In this document: one piece after another, positions 1 to 7,521 of the stretch | How the letters are laid out: each line of letters opens with the position of its first letter | Numbering within the stretch: position 1 is the first letter of the stretch | Source of the DNA: JASEHD01 sp964471945 | Lineage (GTDB): Bacteria > Bacteroidota > Ignavibacteria > UBA10030 > SZUA-254 | DNA: 12,899 bases | NCBI GenBank assembly: GCA_964471945.1 | Contig: CAYYIJ010000068.1 | Coordinates: forward strand, 1-12,899 | Direction: 5' to 3' | Notes under the pieces: generated by a model | Databases searched by the model: none | What the model was told of the DNA's origin: nothing | Seen by the model: only the letters and a program-made list of their open reading frames with translations | Program-made: the position numbers and the translations under genes

Positions 1-58
1 GATTGGAGAATTGACAAATGAACAAACAGGAGAAATTAAAAATTTATTAAATGCCTAA
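1..58 (+). CDS. C-terminal end of an unidentified protein (partial)
   Basis: Reading from base 2, one frame is open for 18 codons and ends at TAA 56-58. The tail reads IGELTNEQTGEIKNLLNA, which looks like an amphipathic helix, as expected of a real protein end. The other two plus-strand frames hit stops early. Too little is present to name a family. The start lies outside the window. Confidence 0.4.
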   Translation, partial: IGELTNEQTGEIKNLLNA

Positions 59-124
59 AAGGGCAAATTTAATCAACTAAATCAATAACAGAGACTTCTG
101 AAATATTATAAAACCATACCCGTC

Positions 125-145
125 ATTCCGAACTTGTTTCGGAAT
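125..145. repeat. Dyad 1 inside the terminal-repeat element
   Basis: A perfect 8-bp inverted repeat (ATTCCGAA, loop CTTGT, TTCGGAAT). It is preceded by CGTC at 121-124. Paired with the second dyad at 160-180, it has the layout of short dispersed palindromic repeats in intergenic DNA. Confidence 0.6.
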
Positions 146-159
146 CTAAGCGATTTTAG

Positions 160-180
160 ACCCTGAAATGAATTCAGGGT
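160..180. repeat. Dyad 2 inside the terminal-repeat element
   Basis: A perfect 8-bp inverted repeat (ACCCTGAA, loop ATGAA, TTCAGGGT). No T-tract follows it, so it is not an obvious terminator. A short ACCC-TTT-GGGT dyad follows directly at 182-192. Confidence 0.6.
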
Positions 181-233
181 GACCCTTTGGGTGATTTTTC
201 AGAAGTCTCTAACAATAAACAAAGGGGGTTTTT

Positions 234-488
234 ATGAAAAAACTTCAAGCATTAATTCTTTTTGCTGCAATCATTGTAATCATTGCAGGAGCAATTACAT
301 TAAACACTGAGTTTACTATGGCTCAAGAACAGCCGCCAGGTGGAGGGGGGAGCAGATGCCCTACTAGTGAGCATCGTTGTTCAGTGGTGTGCAATTGCAG
401 TGGTGGTGAAAATTACTATTGCCACGAAGGAGGTCAATATATGAGATGTTTTGGTGATGCACAATGTAGTGCACACTGTGTACATTAA
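234..488 (+). CDS. Small secreted cysteine-rich protein (84 aa), unknown function
   Basis: The ATG is preceded by a strong purine-rich ribosome binding site, AAAGGGGG at about 221-228. Residues 1-31 form a typical signal peptide: MKK, a hydrophobic stretch to about residue 23, then a likely cleavage after MAQ. The mature part is only about 53 residues. It starts with a Pro/Gly-rich linker and holds eight cysteines spread over the last 44 residues, an even number that suggests up to four disulfides formed outside the cytoplasm. The C-terminus is CSAHCVH, with further histidines, so metal binding is possible. The layout recalls small exported Cys-rich peptides of Bacteroidota such as the NVEALA group, but I see no NVEALA motif and do not assign it. 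The gene is directly followed by an intrinsic terminator and preceded by the terminal-repeat element, so it looks like its own short transcription unit. Confidence 0.8.
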   Translation: MKKLQALILFAAIIVIIAGAITLNTEFTMAQEQPPGGGGSRCPTSEHRCSVVCNCSGGENYYCHEGGQYMRCFGDAQCSAHCVH

Positions 489-502
489 ATTAAATAACCT
501 AA

Positions 503-537
503 GTCGGCACTTAATTATAAGTGCCGGCAATTTTTTT
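503..537 (+). terminator. Intrinsic terminator after the Cys-rich peptide gene
   Basis: An 11-bp stem (503-513 with 518-528, one G-T wobble at 504/527, loop ATTA) is followed by AA and seven T residues to 537. It lies 15 nt after the stop codon of the small Cys-rich gene. Its U-tract ends only 7 nt before the first ATG of the next gene and 19 nt before the preferred one. Confidence 0.85.
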
Positions 538-556
538 ACAGAATATGCTAAAGATT

Positions 557-2566
557 ATGAAAATCTATTATTACTTTTTAGTTATCAATTTTGTTTTTCA
601 ATCAATAGTTCTTTTTCCCTTTGATAAACTTTTTGCACAAACCAACTGGGAACGACCGAGAAGTTATATAAAGCAAGGTTACCATAGTAAATTAATTTTG
701 TGGGATTACGGAGGAATGGGTGCTCAATCAATTAGTGAAATAGACCCTAATGCCATTGGATTAGAATATCCTGTAGGTTCCTTATTTGAGCATCTATCAG
801 GAAGTAACATTTGGGTTGGAGCGTTAATTGACACGGGCAGCATAGGTAACCCTAAATGGATTAAAGCGGTATCTGTATGGGATTGGGCTTCAATTGATAC
901 TATTCATCCATGGTATCATACTTCTATACTTAATACAGGAGAACCCAATAAACGTCTTATCGATGATGATAACGATGGTAAAATAGATGAGGATGAATTG
1001 GATGGAATTGACAATGACGGTGATGACAAGATAGATGAAGATTATTGGGCAGTATCAGAAAGCGATTATTATTGTGGTTACACCGACACCTTCAAACTTC
1101 CAGCTCACATTCCACTTGGAATAAAAGTATGGCAGCGATCTTATGCCTGGGCGACATTACTAACCGCACCAATTCTCCCATTTGAGTGTTATTTGATAAA
1201 CTTAGGTAAACGAAAACTTAAAGATGTTTACATTGGAATTAATTTTCTTGCCTGGGTTGGTTCATACTTATCTAGAGCCGCAGATATAAATAATTGTGCT
1301 GGCTACTGGCCAGAACTTCGTACAGGATATGTTTACGCCCCCAATGACCATGAAGCGACCCCAGTTGGATTTACTATTCTTGAAACGCCATATTCTCTAT
1401 CTGATTTGGAGTATTATTCATATCGGTGGTTTGTACCTTATAGAGTGGGAGGAACGGATACACTTTTCTATAATTTCCTGAGTGGTCTTGGGTTCCCAAA
1501 TCAACCCCGAATCATGCCTAATCAATCTCCTTCTTCACAACACTTTTTGAATGATATACTGTTTTCATTTGGCCCTTTCAATGATTGGAATTCGGGAGAC
1601 ACACTAAAATTATCTTTCGCGATAATAAATGGATTGAGGCTCGAATTTAGTCCTTATAATCTTCGCGAAGTTGCTATGCAGGCACTAACACTCTATGCGC
1701 GTAATTTTTTTCCACCTGTAATAGTACCATCTCCTAAGCTTCGTATTGAATCGGGTTTCCAAAGTGTCAAAATTAATTGGGGATACACAGGCAGCGCGAT
1801 CAGCCCAGAAGAAACATGGGACGATGCAAGCCAAGCTGTTCAACTTTACCCATCAGACCATTGGCGAAGAAGAAATCCGCCAGAGGGGCATACAAAGGGG
1901 GGACGCATTTTTGAAGGTTACCGTTTATATCGCAGCGAAGACCCAGCAGGAACTGCCAAGAGCTTCGTTATGCTCGGGCAGTGGGATATGATTGACGGCG
2001 GTGGTCCACGGTTTGAGTATGATACGGGAATCGAGACTACATTTATTGATGAGAACCTAAAAACAGGAAAAACCTATTGGTACTCGGTTACATCGTTCGG
2101 GATACCAGATGTTCACGTGATGGATTACGTTGACTGGGATGGAAGTATCAAGGTGGAGACGTTAGCAACTAAGAGTATGGAATCATCGGTGTTAGCATCG
2201 CGGAAGCGGATAAAGATGCCTTTTTCGGTGTCAAATGAATTGAATAAAGTTCTTGTTGTTCCAAATCCATACCGTGTGGATGAGGAGTACACATTTGAGA
2301 TGGGGGGATATGAAGGACTAGCGAAAGTGTGGAACGAAAACAAGAGATTACTAAAGTTTATACATCTACCTCCAAAGTGTACGATACGTATATTCACACT
2401 ATCGGGAGATATAATAACGACGCTGTATCACGAAGATGCTGTACGCGGAGAATTGGATTGGAATCTGCTTAGTGAAAGTAATAGAACGATAGCCAGTGGT
2501 GTTTATGTATTCACAGTAGAATCGGAATATGGAACACAGATGGGAAAGTTTGTTGTGATAAGATAA
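557..2566 (+). CDS. Exported protein with Asp-rich Ca-binding-like segment and T9SS type A-like sorting domain
   Basis: The frame extends upstream to a GTG at 521, but that codon lies in the 3' arm of the terminator, so I start at ATG 557. This start gives MKIYYYF and a clean signal peptide cleaved near FAQ/TNW (residue 28); ATG 545 is the alternative. No strong ribosome binding site is visible. The protein has 669 residues. Residues 136-162 form an Asp-rich run of DxDxDG-type loops (DDDNDGKIDED, DGIDNDGDDKIDED) like thrombospondin type 3 or dockerin calcium loops. Residues of about 390-520 look fibronectin III-like (EGYRLYRSEDPAG, then TYWYSVTSFG). Residues of about 563-669 start with VVPNPYR and end with SGVYVFTVES and GKFVVIR, the pattern of T9SS type A C-terminal sorting domains. 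It is probably secreted and anchored at the cell surface. There is no catalytic motif; I infer an adhesion or structural role with low certainty. Confidence 0.8.
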   Translation: MKIYYYFLVINFVFQSIVLFPFDKLFAQTNWERPRSYIKQGYHSKLILWDYGGMGAQSISEIDPNAIGLEYPVGSLFEHLSGSNIWVGALIDTGSIGNPKWIKAVSVWDWASIDTIHPWYHTSILNTGEPNKRLIDDDNDGKIDEDELDGIDNDGDDKIDEDYWAVSESDYYCGYTDTFKLPAHIPLGIKVWQRSYAWATLLTAPILPFECYLINLGKRKLKDVYIGINFLAWVGSYLSRAADINNCAGYWPELRTGYVYAPNDHEATPVGFTILETPYSLSDLEYYSYRWFVPYRVGGTDTLFYNFLSGLGFPNQPRIMPNQSPSSQHFLNDILFSFGPFNDWNSGDTLKLSFAIINGLRLEFSPYNLREVAMQALTLYARNFFPPVIVPSPKLRIESGFQSVKINWGYTGSAISPEETWDDASQAVQLYPSDHWRRRNPPEGHTKGGRIFEGYRLYRSEDPAGTAKSFVMLGQWDMIDGGGPRFEYDTGIETTFIDENLKTGKTYWYSVTSFGIPDVHVMDYVDWDGSIKVETLATKSMESSVLASRKRIKMPFSVSNELNKVLVVPNPYRVDEEYTFEMGGYEGLAKVWNENKRLLKFIHLPPKCTIRIFTLSGDIITTLYHEDAVRGELDWNLLSESNRTIASGVYVFTVESEYGTQMGKFVVIR

Positions 2567-2584
2567 ATTCAATGAGGTAAATTT

Positions 2585-3637
2585 ATGAAAACATATCATA
2601 TAATCTCTTGTGCAATTTTTTGTATTCAATTTTGGATTGGCTGTAACAAGAATCCGACGTCGGGAGATCAAACACCGAGGGATGTTCCTTTGAAAATTTA
2701 CAATATGAAAAACTCACCGCTTATAAGTAATACCATCAATACAATCACAATTGATGCAAGTGGTGCAATTTGGATTGGCACTGATCACGGGGCAAGTCGA
2801 TTTTTTGCAAGAAGCTGGGAAAAAATTAAAAAACCACTTGAATTTGGTGTTAATAATGATATGTATAAAGTAAATGCAATCGCAATTGGTAAAGATAGAG
2901 GAGTGTGGTTTGGTTTGGCAGGAGGCGGGATACGAAAGCTGATAAGCTCTTATTGGGCTGATTCTTGGATAGAATATAAAACACCTACACTAACATCAGA
3001 TATAATATTTTGCATTGAAGTAGATAATATGGGTGATATTTGGGTTGGGAGCGCTAAAGGGGTAAATCGTTTTATACCGAATCAACTCAATCCAAGCGAA
3101 GGTACATGGGTAAGTTACACTTCGAGTAATAGTTTGGTACTTGATGAAACAATCCACAGCATAGGGATCAATCCTAATGATTATACAATTTGGTTTGGCA
3201 CATACACTCAGGGTGTTATTTCGTATGATGGCGATTTAGATTGGAATATGAGCGCACCTAACGATAAGCCGCTGCCTATCATTTCCATGGGATTTACATA
3301 TGGCAAAACAATATGGTTTGGGACGTATGCGGATTGGTCTTATAAATATAATGCAATTACAACTGAATGGGTGCAGCATGGTGATTCAGCACATGGAGGT
3401 GCGCTGCCCAATAATTTCGTAAATGCGGTTGTTACTCATTCAAACGGAGATGTGTGGTTCGGAACAAACAACGGTTTAACGAGATTGCGCGGTGAAATGT
3501 GGAAAACGTGGAATAAACAAAATTCAGAACTCCCTAGCGACACAATCAAAGCCCTTAGGTTTGATCGAAGAGGAAATCTTTGGATCGGAACCACAGGTGG
3601 CTTAGCGGTATTTAATGAGGAAGGAATATTAAACTAA
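2585..3637 (+). CDS. Seven-bladed Reg_prop-type beta-propeller lipoprotein
   Basis: A GAGGT ribosome binding site lies 6 nt before the ATG, and the gene follows the T9SS-type protein by 18 nt. The N-terminus is a lipoprotein signal with WIGC as lipobox and Cys20 as the acylated residue. Seven repeats each carry a W-[IFV]-G core: residues 62-66, 107-111, 152-156, 202-206, 243-247, 290-294 and 332-336, spaced 41 to 50 apart. These are two-component regulator propeller repeats, known from the periplasmic sensor halves of hybrid two-component systems. Here the protein ends after the seventh repeat at residue 350, with no membrane helix, kinase or DNA-binding domain. Seven repeats fit one closed propeller. 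It is probably outer-membrane or periplasmic and may bind a ligand or partner. Co-expression with the upstream surface protein is likely from the short gap. Confidence 0.85.
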   Translation: MKTYHIISCAIFCIQFWIGCNKNPTSGDQTPRDVPLKIYNMKNSPLISNTINTITIDASGAIWIGTDHGASRFFARSWEKIKKPLEFGVNNDMYKVNAIAIGKDRGVWFGLAGGGIRKLISSYWADSWIEYKTPTLTSDIIFCIEVDNMGDIWVGSAKGVNRFIPNQLNPSEGTWVSYTSSNSLVLDETIHSIGINPNDYTIWFGTYTQGVISYDGDLDWNMSAPNDKPLPIISMGFTYGKTIWFGTYADWSYKYNAITTEWVQHGDSAHGGALPNNFVNAVVTHSNGDVWFGTNNGLTRLRGEMWKTWNKQNSELPSDTIKALRFDRRGNLWIGTTGGLAVFNEEGILN

Positions 3638-3641
3638 ATAC

Positions 3642-3690
3642 AAAAAGCAGGTTACTCGTAATATCTGAGATTGAGTAAACCTGCTATTTT
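3642..3690. terminator. Bidirectional terminator between convergent genes
   Basis: AGCAGGTTACTC at 3646-3657 pairs with GAGTAAACCTGCT at 3673-3685, with a single bulged base. The stem is flanked by an A-tract (3642-3646) and ATTTT (3686-3690), so it can act on both strands. It lies 5-50 nt after the propeller gene and 28 nt beyond the stop of the minus-strand M16 gene. Confidence 0.75.
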
Positions 3691-3717
3691 GAGTTTTAAC
3701 TACTAACGAATTATTAA

Positions 3718-5229
3718 CTATTTAACGAATAAATCCGTAACCGGAATAATCTTAATATTCTCCGATTTCACTTTCAGGGGAAATTTACCTATTTCCTTAT
3801 CTTCATTCAATACAGATTCAGGTTTGGGTGTCGGATAACTGATCGGGCTTGGTGTATCATTCACAAGCGCATCTTTTAATAAATTCGCATCCTTTGTGAT
3901 TATTGCTATCTGCATATTCTTCGTCTGCCAGTATTTCTTGATAGCGGCATTCACATCAGTCAACATTACTTCATCCATCATCCTACGGAATAACTCGAGA
4001 TGACTTCCATTCACATTGTAGAATTTATCGTCAAGAGCGTATCCGAGTCTTTCCATAGTTGTCGGTGCATAATGGAGAACATAGTTACGTAAAAATTTCT
4101 TAGTTAGTTTAAAGTTATCTTCTGTCATTCCCTTCTCAACCAGCTTATTGAACTCACGCAGTGCTGCACGCAAGCAGAAGTGGCGGTTTTCATTTGGTAC
4201 GGGTCGTATCCAGATTTCAAATATTTGCTGACGCCGACATACGTTTTGCGGAGGTAACTGCAACCGCCCACCATTTGGAAAATGTTCGATATACGAATAG
4301 TCTCCATAATTCTGTCCACGTGTTTCACGAATCACTTGATAAAGATGACTGCTCGAATTACGGTGTTCACCAAGCCATGAGTTTGCAATTGCAAGGGCAT
4401 ACCAATCTTTTGTCCCTCTCAAAATATTAATTGGGAATCCTAAACTAATTGCAGTCGCTGGGGCATTTTTCTCTATTATGGTTACTTTTATCCCATTAAT
4501 TGGTTTAAAGGTTGGTTTTGCAACTGTTTTTGTTACGCCAGATGGAAGCATGGCAAGATCGTTATTTAATATTTTAATAAGATCATCATTGTAGCCGCCT
4601 CCCAATCCAATCACAAAATTATCTCTTGTGTAAAATTTTTTATAGAAATCCCGGATGTCATCGAGTGTAATATTTTTCACAGCTTCAATTGTACCCGCAG
4701 TAATATGTCCGTAAGTTGTCCCTTCAAATATCTCGTTATATAGTATAGCTTTGCCAAGTTCTTCGTCGCTTGCATACCGAAGAGTGTTTTCAAGATAGTT
4801 TAAAATCTGACTCTTGATACGGTCTAAGTCTTCTTGCTTAAAAGCTGGTTGTAGGATCGCATCCATGAACAGCGGGTAGTACTCGTTGAGATTATCTTTA
4901 TGTGTTCTGCCATAAATAACAGTCATCTCCATTGAAGTTGAAGCGTTATAACTTGCCGCAAGTGGATACAGCTTGTCGAGTATCTGTTCGTAACTGTTTT
5001 TGTTTGTTGAGGCATCTGTCAACATTTGAGCGGTAATGTTCGCAAGCCCCTCTTTTCCCAATGGGTCGTTTTGAGCTCCTACCTTAAACCATATTCGGAA
5101 TGAGATAGTTGGATCATTTTTAATTGGCACCAAAACAGGATTGTTGTTTGAAGTTTTTTGTTTTCCAATTGCCATCATCGACATAAGCAGCCCCATAATG
5201 CAAAGTGTTGAGAGTAATGTAGTTTTCAT
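3718..5229 (-). CDS. M16 peptidase family protein, non-zinc subunit
   Basis: 503 residues with a signal peptide (MKTTLLSTLCIMGLLMSMMA). It has the two-domain M16 fold pattern, but the zinc motif is gone: where the partner has HFFEH, this protein has NITAQ at residues 64-68. It keeps the C-terminal-domain substrate-binding segment RETRGQNYGDYSYIE around residues 301-315, with the Arg304/Tyr308-type pair. In described bacterial M16B heterodimers one subunit supplies zinc and the other the Arg/Tyr pair, and this protein fits the second role. The ATG has an excellent ribosome binding site (AAAGGAG, 9 nt upstream) and overlaps the stop of the upstream M16 gene by 4 bp (ATGA), implying translational coupling and near-equal production. 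It probably acts in the periplasm on peptides; the substrate is unknown. It is the last gene of the minus-strand operon. Confidence 0.9.
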   Translation of the reverse strand: MKTTLLSTLCIMGLLMSMMAIGKQKTSNNNPVLVPIKNDPTISFRIWFKVGAQNDPLGKEGLANITAQMLTDASTNKNSYEQILDKLYPLAASYNASTSMEMTVIYGRTHKDNLNEYYPLFMDAILQPAFKQEDLDRIKSQILNYLENTLRYASDEELGKAILYNEIFEGTTYGHITAGTIEAVKNITLDDIRDFYKKFYTRDNFVIGLGGGYNDDLIKILNNDLAMLPSGVTKTVAKPTFKPINGIKVTIIEKNAPATAISLGFPINILRGTKDWYALAIANSWLGEHRNSSSHLYQVIRETRGQNYGDYSYIEHFPNGGRLQLPPQNVCRRQQIFEIWIRPVPNENRHFCLRAALREFNKLVEKGMTEDNFKLTKKFLRNYVLHYAPTTMERLGYALDDKFYNVNGSHLELFRRMMDEVMLTDVNAAIKKYWQTKNMQIAIITKDANLLKDALVNDTPSPISYPTPKPESVLNEDKEIGKFPLKVKSENIKIIPVTDLFVK

Positions 5230-6563
5230 TGTTTGGCTCCTTTCAGAACTACAACGGTACGCCGTTCTTTTGTAAAGTATTTCTTTGCTGCGTTTACAAT
5301 ATCTTGCGGTGTTATTGTTTCAAGTTGTTTATAAAGTTGATCGATCACATCAATACCACCTGTGAGTGCGGTGAAGCGGGCAAGCCCACCGGCTACATGA
5401 TCGGGCGTGTCAAGCCCCATCAAAAAGCCATACTTGTTTCGACGTTTTAAATCTTGCAGTTTCTTATCGTCAACGTGTTTTGATTTATATTCTTCTAAAG
5501 TTCGATATACTTCATCTCGAACATAATTAATATCGTCTTCTTTTTTTATCATGGAATATATTTCAAAAAGCGGCAAGTCTCTATTCATTGGAATGCTTGA
5601 TCCAAGAAACTGTACTTTCTGTTCTTGTATCACAAGTTTTTTGTACAAGTCACTATTCTCACCAAAAGCAAGATCGCCAATGAGAAGTGCCGCCAGAAAG
5701 TCCTTATTATTGGGATCGAAAGCATCTCCCTTGTACCCAATATCCAGAATTGGAAGAGTTTTCCCAGGGTAAAGTACTTCTCCAGTTCGTTCTTTGGTTT
5801 GTGGTGGTTCAGGTTGGATTGCTGGTTGGACATAACCTTTTTTCCAGGTAGCATAATATTTATTGATCAAATTCATTGTTTTATTCGTATTAATATCACC
5901 AGCGATTATTAGAATAACATTGTCTGGCTTGTAGAAACGGTCGAAAAACGATAAGCTATACTCATATTGCTCGGGCATAGCTTTGATGTCAGCTTCAAAT
6001 CCAATTGTTGTATGTTTGTAAGTATGAACATCATAAGCCAAGTCTTGGATTTTTTCATTCAAAAGGGCAAATGGTTGGGTTATATTCTTACGATATTCTC
6101 CATACACAGCACCTGCCTCAGTTTGAAATGCTTGCTTTTCATAATAAAGATTTTGGAATCGGTCACTTTCTATTTCAATAACTTTTTCCAAATCATCTTT
6201 AGCGAAGTTAAGGTGATAGCATGTATAATCATCAGTCGTATATGCATTTGCATTAGCACCGATGCTTGTCACGATGCTATCGTAAACACCCCCTGGATAT
6301 TTCTTTGTTCCGCGAAACATCATGTGTTCAAAGAAATGCGCAAAGCCCGACTTACCTGGCTCTACTTCATCACGACTTCCAGTGCGTACAACAGAATAAT
6401 ATGCTACCAATCCGGGACTCTCCATCGGTATCATTATGATAGTGAGTCCATTGGGCAATGTCTCTTTAATATATTTGTATGGGAATATCGATTCAGTCAT
6501 CGCTGTACTTCCCATTCCTATCAGAATAATAAATAGGAATACTGTGTAAATAATTTTTAACAT
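5226..6563 (-). CDS. M16 zinc peptidase, catalytic subunit (HXXEH)
   Basis: 445 residues with a signal peptide of about 21 residues (hydrophobic core YTVFLFIILIGMG). The inverted zinc motif HFFEH lies at residues 76-80 with Glu79 as catalytic base. The third ligand is Glu156 in AGAVYGEY, 76 residues after His80 as expected for M16, and Glu149 is the usual acidic residue seven positions earlier. The C-terminal domain lacks the Arg/Tyr pair: the equivalent stretch reads VIQEQKVQFLGS. It should therefore need the adjacent M16 protein to bind substrate. A GGAG ribosome binding site lies 9 nt before the ATG. The gene is 57 nt after the helical exported protein gene and overlaps the next M16 gene by 4 bp. 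Related proteins are annotated as insulinase-family or PqqL/YmxG-like peptidases; I give no symbol because the substrate is unknown. Confidence 0.92.
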   Translation of the reverse strand: MLKIIYTVFLFIILIGMGSTAMTESIFPYKYIKETLPNGLTIIMIPMESPGLVAYYSVVRTGSRDEVEPGKSGFAHFFEHMMFRGTKKYPGGVYDSIVTSIGANANAYTTDDYTCYHLNFAKDDLEKVIEIESDRFQNLYYEKQAFQTEAGAVYGEYRKNITQPFALLNEKIQDLAYDVHTYKHTTIGFEADIKAMPEQYEYSLSFFDRFYKPDNVILIIAGDINTNKTMNLINKYYATWKKGYVQPAIQPEPPQTKERTGEVLYPGKTLPILDIGYKGDAFDPNNKDFLAALLIGDLAFGENSDLYKKLVIQEQKVQFLGSSIPMNRDLPLFEIYSMIKKEDDINYVRDEVYRTLEEYKSKHVDDKKLQDLKRRNKYGFLMGLDTPDHVAGGLARFTALTGGIDVIDQLYKQLETITPQDIVNAAKKYFTKERRTVVVLKGAKQ

Positions 6564-6620
6564 ATTGGGGCTCCATATAATTGAATGAATTTGTAAAAGG
6601 TGAAAAGGGAGATAACTGAT

Positions 6621-7337
6621 TTAGTCAAATACCTTCTCCAGCGTTTGATACTTTTCATAAACTTCTATTATTGCATCCTTCACGATTTTTTCATCATCGA
6701 TCAAATTAGTAACCTTAACCATATATTTGACTGACTTATTTAATTCACGTCTGCTTTGATAAAAAACCTTTTGTATTCTTCCAAGCTGCCTGGGAACTTT
6801 AACTTTATTAAGCATGTCCATTTTTTCCTGAATATCTACTACTGCAAGTTTTATTTTCTCAATATTATATCCCGGCATATATTCATGATAAATTGGATGG
6901 AGCGATTGATAAAACATTTCGAGTTCTTCAGGGATTGGGTGAATTAACCAGACGAGTGCTTCATACTGTCCGCATAGTTCCTCGGCAGTCTCAATAATTT
7001 CTTCTACATCTTTTTCTGCAATTGCTGATTTGAATCTGTTTAGAATAGACTGTAAACTCTTAACACCTTTTTCCCATTTTGTTTTGATATGATTTAAACC
7101 ACCGGAATCAAACAATGTTTCTGGAAGGTGTGCGTTTACAATTTTCGCAACACCGCTATCTATAGCTGGCAGTGAATCTACAAGCATTGCAACGTCATAA
7201 TTTTCAAGGGCTTCGTTTTGTATCTTATAAGCGATAGGTTGAAAAGCTTTCAACTCAGGTACTTCGACTTTGGGTAGTTTAGGTTTTTGAGCAGAAAGCA
7301 GAACGGAAAATATTATTATAATTATTGATGTAAACAT
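6621..7337 (-). CDS. Exported helical protein of unknown function
   Basis: 238 residues. The first 16 are an unusual signal peptide with no N-terminal Lys/Arg: MFTSIIIIIFSVLLSA, followed by QKPKLPKVEVPELK. The rest is rich in Glu, Lys, Leu and Ile with heptad-like spacing, and reads as a bundle of long helices. It has one cysteine (LCGQYEALVW) and a few histidines (HPIPEELEMFYQSLHPIYHEYMPGY), but no CxxCH heme site. No ribosome binding site precedes the ATG; CTG or ATT codons just upstream are possible alternatives, limited by a TAA 13 nt before the ATG. It is the first gene of the operon with the two M16 genes, 57 nt ahead of the catalytic subunit. A link to that peptidase is inferred only from position. 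Confidence 0.7.
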   Translation of the reverse strand: MFTSIIIIIFSVLLSAQKPKLPKVEVPELKAFQPIAYKIQNEALENYDVAMLVDSLPAIDSGVAKIVNAHLPETLFDSGGLNHIKTKWEKGVKSLQSILNRFKSAIAEKDVEEIIETAEELCGQYEALVWLIHPIPEELEMFYQSLHPIYHEYMPGYNIEKIKLAVVDIQEKMDMLNKVKVPRQLGRIQKVFYQSRRELNKSVKYMVKVTNLIDDEKIVKDAIIEVYEKYQTLEKVFD

Positions 7338-7521
7338 CAGTGAAATATTTTAAGGAATTGATAGATTGAATATACGAGTCTTAATTGAAACTATCAAAAA
7401 AATGATCGTTATTGAACTAACCAAATCAAAAACCACGAAGAATGAATCCATTTCCCCCATCTCGCATCAAATTAGTTACAAACTGATGTTACGCAGAGAT
7501 TCAATATCACCGACAAATAAA
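7338..7521. other. Divergent intergenic region, possible insertion remnant
   Basis: This stretch separates the minus-strand M16 operon from the plus-strand thioredoxin remnant. The frame of the thioredoxin is open back only to a TGA at 7484-7486 and contains no ATG. I find no transposase, tRNA or convincing promoter. The end of the stretch borders a perfect hairpin, so it may be decayed mobile-element DNA. Confidence 0.35.

Larger units (their letters stand above)
90..210. repeat. 121-bp MITE-like element with terminal inverted repeats
   Basis: The sequence AGAGACTTCTGAAA at 90-103 is matched perfectly in inverse by 197-210, giving 14-bp terminal inverted repeats around a non-coding core. 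The core carries two perfect 8-bp dyads with 5-nt loops: ATTCCGAA/TTCGGAAT at 125-145 and ACCCTGAA/TTCAGGGT at 160-180. The trinucleotide AAC occurs immediately outside both ends (87-89 and 211-213) and may be a short target duplication, though three bases is weak evidence. No open reading frame fits inside. It looks like a non-autonomous mobile element or a REP-like dispersed repeat; copy number cannot be judged from one locus. Confidence 0.6.

Noticed and set aside
11..16. TTGACA as a -35 promoter box
   Set aside because: It lies inside the coding end of the upstream gene and has no -10 match at suitable distance leading to a gene.
521..556. GTG 521 as start of the T9SS-type surface protein
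   Set aside because: The codon lies in the 3' arm of a strong intrinsic terminator. It would add a tail before the signal peptide; ATG 557 or 545 gives a normal signal sequence.
5010..5060. Lost HXXEH in the second M16 protein as a sequencing error or pseudogene
   Set aside because: The frame is intact, three motif residues differ (NITAQ) and the Arg/Tyr segment is preserved, which fits the known non-zinc subunit type.
5967..6536. 189-codon open frame on the plus strand
   Set aside because: It runs antisense through the clearly coding M16 catalytic gene, has no ribosome binding site and an unlikely Cys/Ile/Phe-rich composition.
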